This document shows, in pieces, positions 17,713 through 25,393 of a DNA stretch of 64,000 nucleotides (its first letter is position 1; every line of letters begins with the position of its first letter). The stretch is taken from positions 53,041 to 117,040 of the forward strand of contig CAZNZW010000001.1 of NCBI GenBank assembly GCA_964577615.1. The letters run 5' to 3'. The stretch is from QNYZ01 sp964577615 (GTDB taxonomy: Bacteria; Desulfobacterota; Desulfobacteria; Desulfobacterales; QNYZ01). The notes below the pieces were generated by a model that made no database searches, was not told the DNA's origin, and was given only the letters and a program-made list of their open reading frames with translations. Made by a program: the position numbers and the translations under genes.

Positions 17713-20247
17713 ATGGCGGTTGACAGACGGTCTTTTCTGAAAATGAGTCTGGCATCAGGGGCCGCCGCATCGCTGAACCTGAAATTTCTCAGGTTTACCG
17801 GCGTGGCGGCAGCATCGGAAAAAGCAGGAACCGAAACGGTCACCCGATCCACCTGCTCGCCGAACTGCACGGGAGCCTGCGGGTACAATGTCCACGTGAC
17901 CGACGGTCGGATTTCCACCATTATCCAGAGTGCCGATTACCCGGAAGAAAGCTATAATCCGCGGGGCTGTCTCCGCGGCCTGTCAATGATGAATCTCGTT
18001 TATGGCAAGGACCGGGTCAAATATCCTCTGATCCGCACCGGAGAGCGGGGCAGCGGCGAGTTTCGCAAGGCCAGCTGGGAAGAGGCTCTGGATTATGCCG
18101 CGGACAAACTGAGAAAGATCATGGATAAATACGGTCCCGAGGCCGTGGGGCTGACAGTGCAGGTCCCGGGGACGGGCTATGTCCACAAGGGCGCTTTTGT
18201 GCGGCTGGCCGGTCTGGCCCACTGGAGCATGCATCACGGCTACGATCAAAACGGAGATCTGCCCATGTTCTGGCCCATGACTTTCGGTGTCCAGACGGAA
18301 GAGCTGGAATCACTGGAATGGCCCAATGCCGGGTATACCATGGTTTTTGGCTCCAACCTGATTCAAACCCGTCTGCCCGATGCCCACCATCTGGTGGAAG
18401 CCAAAACCAATGGTAAACTGGTCGTTTTTGACCCGGATTTCTGTTCCACGGCCGCTAAGGCCGACGAATGGGTGGCCCTGAAACCGGATACCGATGCGGC
18501 CATGGGGCTGGGCATGGCCAAGGTGATGATCGACCGGAAGCTATACGATGCGCAGTTCCTAAAAGATTATACCGATATGCCCATTCTGGTGCGAAAGGAT
18601 ACCGGCAAGCGGCTGCGCGCCAAAGACGTCCCGGCGCTGGCTGACGATGCCGGACAGATGAAAATACCGGGATACCGGGAGCTTTTTGTCATACACACCG
18701 AAAATGGCCTTAAGATCCTTAACCCTGAACGGCTCGATCCTTCTGACGCCCGCCTGGAAGGGGAATATCAAGTGACATTGACGGATGGGCACCCGGTGGA
18801 TGTTCATACCGTCTTCAGCGCACTCAAAGATTCGCTGAAGTCGTATACTCTCGAAAAGGTGGCGACCATTACCGAGGTTCCCGCCGAACAGATCGAACGG
18901 GTCGCCATTGAAGCGGCAACGAAAAAACCACTGCATATCATCTACGGTGCCAGCAACTATCAGTGGTACAATGGGGATCTCAAGGGCCGCGCCCTGTCCC
19001 TGCTTCCCGTTTTAACGGGCAGCATCGGTGTCAGCGGCGGTGGCATCTCTTCCTATGCCGGTCAGTATCGGATCCGCTTCAACCTGAAAGAGTGGTGGTT
19101 TCCCGAGGGCGGCAAGCTGAACTGGGTGCCGTTTCTCTATTTTTTGCAGGGTAAAGGAAAACGGTATCCCAAAAAGGGCATCAGGGCCATGGTGGGGGGG
19201 TGGGGTAATCCCTTTGATCAGCACAATATGGCCAATCAACTAAAGAAACGGTCGGCTTCGGGTGACATCAAATTTGTAGCCACATTCGATTTTACCATGA
19301 CAACGTCGTGTCAGTGGTCGGATGTCGTTTTTCCGGCCACGAGCTGGTATGAAAATTATGAATTAACCGCCACCATTCTGCACCCCTATCTTCAACTCCA
19401 GCAGCCGGCCATCAAACCGATGTTTGAAAGCAAAACGGCATTCTGGGTAGCCAGGGAACTGGCCAAGCGGCTCAATCCCGCGTACGAAAAAGAATTCTAT
19501 CCGGATCTGGACACGGATACCGCTTCCCAGAAAATCATCGAGGTCATGCTGGCGACTGGTGGTGCGGAAACAGAAGGCATCACCCTTGATATGCTCAAGA
19601 AGGGGCCGGTGCGCCTCCATTCCCCGGCCCCCGAAGACCGGCAGATTCCCTTCTACGAGCAGGTCCATAAGCGGGTGCCTTTTCCCCCGCGCAGTTATCC
19701 GCCCCCTCTGAAAGCCACCGCCAAATTTCTGCGGAGCGGCCGGATCGAATTTTACAAAGACGAAGACCTTTTTCTGGAAGAGGGTGAACAGCTGCCGGTT
19801 CATAAGGAAACTTTTTCAGATACCGAATATAAGGTCGACCCGGAAACGCGGAATAAATACAAACTTCATTTTGTCACCAAAAACTCTCTGTATCGGGTCC
19901 ATTCGACCCATTCCAACAATGCCTGGCTGAATGAGCTTCAGGGCCATCGGCCCAAAGTATTGCTCAATGCCGCCGATGCCGAAACAAGGGGAATCAAGAA
20001 TGGCGATATGGTTCAAATATTTAATAACCGGGGGAAAGTCTTCGCCCATGCGATACTCGATGCGGGCTGCCGCCGGGGGACGGCCATTTTTGAAGAGGGC
20101 TGGTGGGCCCGGTATCTGAAAAACGAATCGTACAATTCACTGACCATGCACTGGATCAAACCGCTCCATGAAATCTATTTTGTTCCGGGAATCTGGTCGC
20201 CAACAACGGCCTGGAACGAATGTCTGGTTGACGTAAGGAGGGTATAA
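17713..20247 (+). CDS. Tat-exported molybdopterin oxidoreductase, catalytic subunit (DMSO-reductase family)
   Basis: 844 residues behind TAAGGAGG. A Tat signal (DRRSFLKM) sends it to the periplasm. The [4Fe-4S] motif is Cys48-x3-Cys52-x3-Cys56-x29-Cys86. Where the metal ligand is expected there is HGYDQNGDLPM followed by P-x-T-x-G-x-QT near residues 176-196. This resembles the Asp-ligated class II group (NarG/EbdA/SerA-like) rather than Cys- or Sec-ligated enzymes. The C-terminal molybdopterin-dinucleotide domain begins near residue 700. Downstream genes supply a four-cluster subunit, a membrane anchor and a chaperone. The substrate is not identifiable; an oxyanion, sulfur compound or hydroxylation substrate are all possible. 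Confidence 0.85.
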   Translation: MAVDRRSFLKMSLASGAAASLNLKFLRFTGVAAASEKAGTETVTRSTCSPNCTGACGYNVHVTDGRISTIIQSADYPEESYNPRGCLRGLSMMNLVYGKDRVKYPLIRTGERGSGEFRKASWEEALDYAADKLRKIMDKYGPEAVGLTVQVPGTGYVHKGAFVRLAGLAHWSMHHGYDQNGDLPMFWPMTFGVQTEELESLEWPNAGYTMVFGSNLIQTRLPDAHHLVEAKTNGKLVVFDPDFCSTAAKADEWVALKPDTDAAMGLGMAKVMIDRKLYDAQFLKDYTDMPILVRKDTGKRLRAKDVPALADDAGQMKIPGYRELFVIHTENGLKILNPERLDPSDARLEGEYQVTLTDGHPVDVHTVFSALKDSLKSYTLEKVATITEVPAEQIERVAIEAATKKPLHIIYGASNYQWYNGDLKGRALSLLPVLTGSIGVSGGGISSYAGQYRIRFNLKEWWFPEGGKLNWVPFLYFLQGKGKRYPKKGIRAMVGGWGNPFDQHNMANQLKKRSASGDIKFVATFDFTMTTSCQWSDVVFPATSWYENYELTATILHPYLQLQQPAIKPMFESKTAFWVARELAKRLNPAYEKEFYPDLDTDTASQKIIEVMLATGGAETEGITLDMLKKGPVRLHSPAPEDRQIPFYEQVHKRVPFPPRSYPPPLKATAKFLRSGRIEFYKDEDLFLEEGEQLPVHKETFSDTEYKVDPETRNKYKLHFVTKNSLYRVHSTHSNNAWLNELQGHRPKVLLNAADAETRGIKNGDMVQIFNNRGKVFAHAILDAGCRRGTAIFEEGWWARYLKNESYNSLTMHWIKPLHEIYFVPGIWSPTTAWNECLVDVRRV

Positions 20248-20249
20248 AT

Positions 20250-20924
20250 ATGAAACGCGGAATGGTCATTGACCTTGAGAAATGTATCGGCTGCCGATCC
20301 TGCATGGTGGCCTGCAAGCAGCACAACGCCCAGCCGCCGGGCAACTGGTGGAACCGGGTATTTACGCCTGGAAGCAGTCGCCACCTGTCGCCGCCGGAAA
20401 AAGGGCGGGAATACTTCCTGCCGGTTCACTGCCAGCACTGTGAGAATGCCCCGTGTGAAAAAGTCTGCCCGGTGGGAGCGACCTACCGGCACGACGACGG
20501 CACGATCCTGGTAGATTATGAACGTTGTATCGGCTGCCGTTACTGCATGGCGGCCTGCCCGTATGGCGTACGGCAATTCAACTGGGAAGATCCCAAAAAG
20601 GCCATGAAAAAATATGAGTACCAGGACGGCTACACCTACGGGTATCCGGATGACTACCGGCTCAAGGGAAGGCTGGTGTATATGCAGTCCCGCCCCAAGG
20701 GCATCGTGGAGAAATGCAATTTCTGCGTCCACTATCTTGAAAAAGGACTCGATCCGGCCTGTGTCCGGGCCTGCCCTGGAAAGGCAAGGCATGTCGGGGA
20801 CCTGGATGATCCGGAAAGCAATGTTTCCAGAATGATCCGGGATAAAAACGGCTTTAACCTGATGGCTGAAAAGGGAACGAAACCGACCGTCTTTTATCTT
20901 CCCCCCAAACGGAAGGAGAGTTGA
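20250..20924 (+). CDS. Four-cluster [4Fe-4S] electron-transfer subunit
   Basis: 224 residues, DmsB/PsrB type. Four cysteine groups are seen: CIGCRSCMVAC (residues 12-22), CQHCENAPCEKVC, CIGCRYCMAAC, and CNFC with a C-terminal partner CVRAC. There is no signal peptide, so it is probably carried across the membrane with the Tat-bearing catalytic subunit. It starts 3 bp after the catalytic gene and ends just before the NrfD gene. It wires the molybdenum site to the membrane subunit. Confidence 0.92.
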   Translation: MKRGMVIDLEKCIGCRSCMVACKQHNAQPPGNWWNRVFTPGSSRHLSPPEKGREYFLPVHCQHCENAPCEKVCPVGATYRHDDGTILVDYERCIGCRYCMAACPYGVRQFNWEDPKKAMKKYEYQDGYTYGYPDDYRLKGRLVYMQSRPKGIVEKCNFCVHYLEKGLDPACVRACPGKARHVGDLDDPESNVSRMIRDKNGFNLMAEKGTKPTVFYLPPKRKES

Positions 20925-20926
20925 AA

Positions 20927-22156
20927 ATGAGTCAGCGAAAAAAAATCGGCTTTTTGATTACGGGCCTCGTCATGTTTGCCGGTTTCGTAACATGGGGCTA
21001 TCAGTATCAGAGTGGGCTGGTTCTCACCCATATGCGGAACTCGTACTCATGGGGGCTTTACGTGTCCGGCCTGGCCTTTTTCGTGGGTAATGCGGCCGGC
21101 GGACTGGTGTTGAGTTCTCTGATCTATCTTTTCGGCGTTAAAAGTTTAAAACCCTTTGCCAAGCTCGGCGCCCTGACGGCCTTCGCCAATGTCACGGCTG
21201 CCATGATTTCCATTCTTCCCGATATCGGTCGCCCTTTTCGGCTGTACAACATGCTGCTCCACCCGCACTTTGAGTCGCCTCTGGTATGGGATGTCATTGT
21301 TTTGAATCTGTATGCCGGTCTGTCGCTGCTGTACCTGTACATTCTCATGCTGCCGGAGCTGAAAGGCCCGCTGGAAAAAATAGCTGTTAAAGTCGATAAT
21401 CCCCAGGCGTTTTCCGAAAAGTGGGCCAGACGACTGGCGCCCTTTTCACTGGTAGCCGCCATGGGCATCCATGTAGTAACGGCTTGGATTTTCTCTACCC
21501 AGGGCGGGCGCGATTGGTGGTTTACGGCAGCGCTGGCGCCGGATTTTATCGCGGTGGCTGTTTCGTGCGGCACGGCGGTGGTTTTCATTGTCTCTTTGCT
21601 CACCTATGGTTTCAGGGATGAACATCAGGCGGCCTATCGCAGCATGGCCACCATTATTGCGGCGGCTTTTTTTGTACATCTCTTTTTAATGTACAATGAT
21701 TTTATTATCCACTTCTGGTATGGGGCGGCCGAGGCCCTCAGTACGCTGTCGATTACCTTTATCGATTATGGCGCGGCCCATGCCCTTGAAGTACTCGCGC
21801 CGCTGGTGGCTGTTATCCTGCTTTTGAACCGGAGAATAAGGCAGGGGGCGGGAACCATGATTGCCTGCTGTCTCCTGCTGATTATCGGCGTCCTGTCCCA
21901 TCGCTTCCTGCTGATGCCGGCGGCGTTTGACAAGATTTCGCTGACGATCAAACCGTTTGGCTTACAGCATGTTGAGTGGTCCATGCCGATCGCTTCGGGG
22001 CAATTCGACCCTCTGGGTACCACGTTTGTCACCAAATGGCATTATTTCCCGAGTATCGTGGAAATCGTTATTTTTATGGGGGTTACCGCATTCATGTGTT
22101 TTGTGGTTCTTTTCGCCATCGACCGGTTTCCCATTGCCGAAAAAGTGGACGCATGA
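20927..22156 (+). CDS. NrfD/PsrC-family membrane quinone-interacting subunit
   Basis: 409 residues from the ATG behind GGAAGGAG. About ten hydrophobic segments match the NrfD/HybB fold, from FLITGLVMFAGFVTWGY at the N terminus to VIFMGVTAFMCFVVLFAI at the C terminus. Family members exchange electrons with menaquinone and carry no heme. It anchors the periplasmic molybdoenzyme and links it to the quinone pool. Its stop overlaps the next start (ATGA). Confidence 0.9.
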   Translation: MSQRKKIGFLITGLVMFAGFVTWGYQYQSGLVLTHMRNSYSWGLYVSGLAFFVGNAAGGLVLSSLIYLFGVKSLKPFAKLGALTAFANVTAAMISILPDIGRPFRLYNMLLHPHFESPLVWDVIVLNLYAGLSLLYLYILMLPELKGPLEKIAVKVDNPQAFSEKWARRLAPFSLVAAMGIHVVTAWIFSTQGGRDWWFTAALAPDFIAVAVSCGTAVVFIVSLLTYGFRDEHQAAYRSMATIIAAAFFVHLFLMYNDFIIHFWYGAAEALSTLSITFIDYGAAHALEVLAPLVAVILLLNRRIRQGAGTMIACCLLLIIGVLSHRFLLMPAAFDKISLTIKPFGLQHVEWSMPIASGQFDPLGTTFVTKWHYFPSIVEIVIFMGVTAFMCFVVLFAIDRFPIAEKVDA

Positions 22157-22662
22157 ACATGTTGACCATGAATGCAGAAAATCTCGGGGCGTTGTGCCGG
22201 CTGTTTACCTATCCGGAAACGTGGCCGGCGCCGGATATCCGGCACCTGGCCATTCCGGTCCGGGGGGCACCGTGGGAAACGATGGATGACTCCGCTCTCA
22301 CGGCGCTGCAGAACAGCTATGTCCGGCTCTTTATTAACGCGCTGCCTCAGATTCCCTGTCCACCGTACGGATCCTTTTATCTTGAAGGGACGTTGATGGG
22401 GGCGTCTACGCTTCGGTTGAGACGGCTTTATGGCGAATACGGGTTTGAGACCGAGGAGATGCCCGATCACATTGCTGTGGAGCTCGAATTTATGGCTGCG
22501 CTGTGGTCCTTGCCTGAGCACGATCTGGTGAAAACCGACCAGGACTTTTTAAGGGATCATCTCAAACAATGGGCGCCTGAGTTTTTCAGTCAGATTGAGA
22601 AAAGCGACACCATGGGATTTTACAAAGAAGTTGCCCGGTACGCGCAGAAAATAATTTTTTAG
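22153..22662 (+). CDS. TorD/DmsD-like molybdoenzyme chaperone
   Basis: 169 residues, all-helical, with the family-like features LCRLFTYPE near the N terminus, YVRLFINALPQIPCPPYGSF in the middle and PDHIAVELEFMAALW. Such chaperones bind the Tat signal of the catalytic subunit and hold it until cofactor insertion. The ATG overlaps the NrfD stop, completing a four-gene operon (catalytic, FeS, NrfD, chaperone). It is convergent with the MoeA-like gene. Confidence 0.8.
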   Translation: MNMLTMNAENLGALCRLFTYPETWPAPDIRHLAIPVRGAPWETMDDSALTALQNSYVRLFINALPQIPCPPYGSFYLEGTLMGASTLRLRRLYGEYGFETEEMPDHIAVELEFMAALWSLPEHDLVKTDQDFLRDHLKQWAPEFFSQIEKSDTMGFYKEVARYAQKIIF

Positions 22663-22689
22663 CGTGGCAAAGGAAAAATCCGGAACGGC

Positions 22690-23757
22690 TTAACCGGCCT
22701 TGCCGAAGGAACAATCCGGGTACCGGCAGGTCGGGCAGTCCAGACAAAGGCCACCATGGGCCAGCCGGGCCAGGTCTCTGGCATCGGGCTGCTCACCGGC
22801 CAGCAGCCGTGGCAGTATCAGATCAAAAATTGTGGTTTCATGGTAGAGGCCGCAGGCAGGAATGCCCACGACGGGCGTTTTTCCATGGTAGGCCAGCAGA
22901 AACATGGCTCCGGGGAGGACAGCGGCGCCGTAGTACATCGGATCGACGCCGGCCGCCTGAATGCCGACTCGGGTAACATCATCCGGGTCTACGGACATGC
23001 CGCCCGTGGTGATTACCAGATCGGTGTTCAGCTCAAAAAACCGGTGTACCGTTGCGGCAATCTTTTCCCGGTCGTCGGGCAAAATCACGATTTCGGCCAG
23101 ACGGGTCCCGTAAGCGGATAGCTTTTTGGAAACAACGGCCTCGAATCGGTCCTCAATTAATCCCTCGTAAACTTCATTTCCCGTAATAATCAGTCGAGCA
23201 GTCAGCGGATTGAATGCCTTAACCGCAAAAATGGGAAAGAATGTCTTCGCCAGAGAAATCGCCCGGTCCAGCACGTCGCGGCGGATAACCAGGGGAACGA
23301 CCCGCGTGCCCGCCAGCCGGTGGTTTTTTTTTACCGGTGTGTTGTTATGGATGGACGCGCACATGACATCCGGGATCAGGTTAAAATCGGTTAACGGGTC
23401 GATCCGGACTTTCAGCAACCCGTCATAGGCGGCAGTCAGTTGGATTTTACCTTCGCTGGGTCTGGCTTCAAAGGTGACGCCCGGACCGGCCAGCGCATGG
23501 GCCAGCTCTGCCACACCATCGTCTTCATGGACCTGGTCTTCAGCCAGATCAAGTACATACAGGTGGCGTTTTCCCAGTCGCATCAAGTGACACAGGTCGC
23601 TTTCCCTCACCTTGTGACCTCTGCGAAAGGCCGGGCCTTTGTATGCGCCTGGGCGTACTTCTGTAATGTCATGGCCCAGGGTCAGGCCGACGGCATCTTC
23701 CACCTTTATTTTCTGGAAACAGTCTTTTTCACTTGGGCGGTTGTCTGTATCCAACAT
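22690..23757 (-). CDS. MoeA-like molybdopterin-binding protein with cysteine-rich tail
   Basis: 355 residues. The central MoaB/Mog-type molybdopterin-binding fold is clear (LIITGNEVYEGLIEDRFEAV, DLVITTGGMSVDPDDVT, and GIPACGLYHET). The N-terminal region resembles the MoeA entry domain but is shorter than in true MoeA. The C terminus ends in CLDCPTCRYPDCSFGK, a metal- or cluster-binding type motif absent from standard MoeA. It follows the fmdE-like gene on the same strand. A role in inserting or selecting molybdenum/tungsten for a particular enzyme is inferred. Confidence 0.8.
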   Translation of the reverse strand: MLDTDNRPSEKDCFQKIKVEDAVGLTLGHDITEVRPGAYKGPAFRRGHKVRESDLCHLMRLGKRHLYVLDLAEDQVHEDDGVAELAHALAGPGVTFEARPSEGKIQLTAAYDGLLKVRIDPLTDFNLIPDVMCASIHNNTPVKKNHRLAGTRVVPLVIRRDVLDRAISLAKTFFPIFAVKAFNPLTARLIITGNEVYEGLIEDRFEAVVSKKLSAYGTRLAEIVILPDDREKIAATVHRFFELNTDLVITTGGMSVDPDDVTRVGIQAAGVDPMYYGAAVLPGAMFLLAYHGKTPVVGIPACGLYHETTIFDLILPRLLAGEQPDARDLARLAHGGLCLDCPTCRYPDCSFGKAG

Positions 23758-23802
23758 GGTGCACTCTTTGCTGTAAATATGATTGTTTCTGATCCGTTTC
23801 AG

Positions 23803-24420
23803 TCAGCCGTGATCGGCGGACTGGCGGATTTCCGTATCTATCGGATGGTAATAGGCCCCGAAAGCGCAGGACCGGCATAAAATCCGTCCGTTTTGATAGA
23901 CTTCTTTTTTGTCCCTCACAGTGGCGCCACATGCTTCACAGGTGGCTTTGAAACGGGTAGGCCCGGGCATGTCGTGAACGGGGATGTTGACTTCGACCGC
24001 CTGAATGTCAAAAAGCTGGTCTGCGGGCATCTGTCTGTAGGCCTCAAGCTGCTGCTGATGTTTATCCATGATGCCCGGCGCGTACGCTGCCGCCAGATCA
24101 CGGGATCTTTCCGTCGACCGGATCCGAAATGCCCGGCCCGTTTCCAGATTGATAAATGTTGCCGCCATGATCCCGTTGTCGATAAATTTCAAGGACCGCC
24201 GTCCCAGCTTAACCCCGGTGACATAAGAGATGGCATCGGTTGCGCAGCGGTCAATTTCAACATAAATGATTAATTTTTTAATCTGTGGCAGATGGCCGGG
24301 GTCGTCCAGTCCGATTAAATCGCACCCAAGCATTGCCATGCGTACGCCAACAACCTGGCCCGGGCACAAATGGCCGTGGGCTTCAGCGGAACCTTTTAAA
24401 AGTGTGTCAAAATTATGCAT
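23803..24420 (-). CDS. FmdE-family protein with C-terminal zinc ribbon
   Basis: 205 residues. The N-terminal FmdE domain starts HGHLCPGQVVGVRMAMLG and contains EIDRCATDAISYVTG. The C terminus is a two-pair zinc ribbon (CEACGATV and CRSCAFG). The family is named from formylmethanofuran dehydrogenase operons and in bacteria usually sits beside molybdenum/tungsten enzyme and MoeA-like genes, as here. The start is only 6 bp from a 38-bp palindrome (24427-24464) that covers its ribosome-binding region, so expression is probably controlled there. Confidence 0.85.
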   Translation of the reverse strand: MHNFDTLLKGSAEAHGHLCPGQVVGVRMAMLGCDLIGLDDPGHLPQIKKLIIYVEIDRCATDAISYVTGVKLGRRSLKFIDNGIMAATFINLETGRAFRIRSTERSRDLAAAYAPGIMDKHQQQLEAYRQMPADQLFDIQAVEVNIPVHDMPGPTRFKATCEACGATVRDKKEVYQNGRILCRSCAFGAYYHPIDTEIRQSADHG

Positions 24421-24426
24421 ATGCCG

Positions 24427-24464
24427 CCATTTACCTTATGTTAGAATTAACATAAGGTAAATGG
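24427..24464. promoter_or_regulatory. Perfect 17-bp inverted repeat just upstream of the fmdE-like gene
   Basis: Arm 24427-24443 (CCATTTACCTTATGTTA) is the exact reverse complement of 24448-24464, with a GAAT loop. It sits directly before the start codon at 24420 on the minus strand. The neighbouring gene at 24858 encodes a ModE-type winged helix, and ModE-family operators are long palindromes. It could be that regulator's operator or an mRNA hairpin hiding the ribosome site. Confidence 0.6.
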
Positions 24465-24857
24465 ATTGTTTTTGCAATCAAAAAGGCGAACGGCGGGGTT
24501 TTTTTTAAGCGTTACCGACTTTTCGAATCTGGTACCTTTTATGCGGGCCAATCAGTTTCAATCCGGGAACAAGGATCCGCGTTATTTAAAAATAAACGAT
24601 CGGAGTTTGTCTCAATTGGCGCTGCGACTTGATTTTTTAAGATCATCTCTATAGGTTTCATGTCATGGCAGGATGTTTCATACGCTGGCATTGGCGTGAT
24701 TTATTTGAAGCCAGCGGTTCACCGTCAGTTTCCGGGTCCGGATCCGGGCGACGTGCGTTAAAGACAGTCTGCTGATCGAAAATTCAATGTATTTACAAGT
24801 CAGAAATTTTGTTCTTGGCGTGGTCACTATCGGGCCCAACGCTTTAACCCGTCAGGT
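24465..24857. other. Intergenic region between the palindrome and the ModE-type gene
   Basis: About 390 bp between divergent genes with no supportable coding region. AT-rich and GC-rich patches alternate. I looked for a Moco-type riboswitch or another clear RNA element and could not support one by eye. Confidence 0.4.
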
Positions 24858-25214
24858 ATGGCAATTATGAAGTCAGTCACCCAACTTAAACTCAGATCCC
24901 AGTATTTGATAGTAAATGAAGACGATGAAATTATTTTCGGCAGGGGACGCATGGAAATACTGGAAAAAATAGAAAAGACAGGTTCGCTGAACCAGGCGGC
25001 CAAGGCGATGAAAATGTCGTATAAGGGCGTCTGGAGCAAAATTAAATCGACGGAGAAGCATCTGAAAATGAAAATTGTCCACTCGGACAGAAAATCGGGA
25101 ACGCATTTGACCCTGGCCGGCAAGCAGCTCCTTGAAAAATACAAACGCTTAACGAAAAAATGTATCCGTGCCGATGATCGTATTTTTAACGATATTTTTG
25201 ACCGCACCCAGTAA
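24858..25214 (+). CDS. ModE-type winged-helix transcriptional regulator without ligand domain
   Basis: 118 residues matching only the N-terminal DNA-binding domain of ModE: IIFGRGRMEILEKIEKTGSL, then NQAAKAMKMSYKGVWSKIK, the LysR-like helix-turn-helix. The C-terminal Mop molybdate-binding domains are missing, as in stand-alone Mo/W regulators of sulfate reducers. It probably governs the molybdenum/tungsten genes beside it, including the fmdE-moeA pair behind the palindrome. An ATG at 24867 is an alternative start. Confidence 0.8.
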   Translation: MAIMKSVTQLKLRSQYLIVNEDDEIIFGRGRMEILEKIEKTGSLNQAAKAMKMSYKGVWSKIKSTEKHLKMKIVHSDRKSGTHLTLAGKQLLEKYKRLTKKCIRADDRIFNDIFDRTQ

Positions 25215-25393
25215 TATTTTTCGATATATTCTTTTTGGAAACGGTCGGCCGGGTATCCGGTCGATGGATTAAAAGACATCTCCGCGGCATTCCTGCAAGA
25301 CGCCTTTTTCATTTACAAACCGGGCCAATTTGGATAGGCTGAAAAATCATTTTTCTGAAATCTGTAATCTATTATGTATAAAGGAGTAATCTT

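Noticed and set aside
8097..24420. A selenoprotein gene with in-frame TGA near selA
   Set aside because: I looked at stop contexts of the redox genes here (molybdoenzyme, MoeA-like, FmdE-like, DsrE-like) and saw no frame continuing with conserved sequence through a TGA and no convincing SECIS hairpin.
24465..24857. Moco-type riboswitch before the ModE-like gene
   Set aside because: No conserved core could be recognised by eye; a covariance-model search would be needed to support it.
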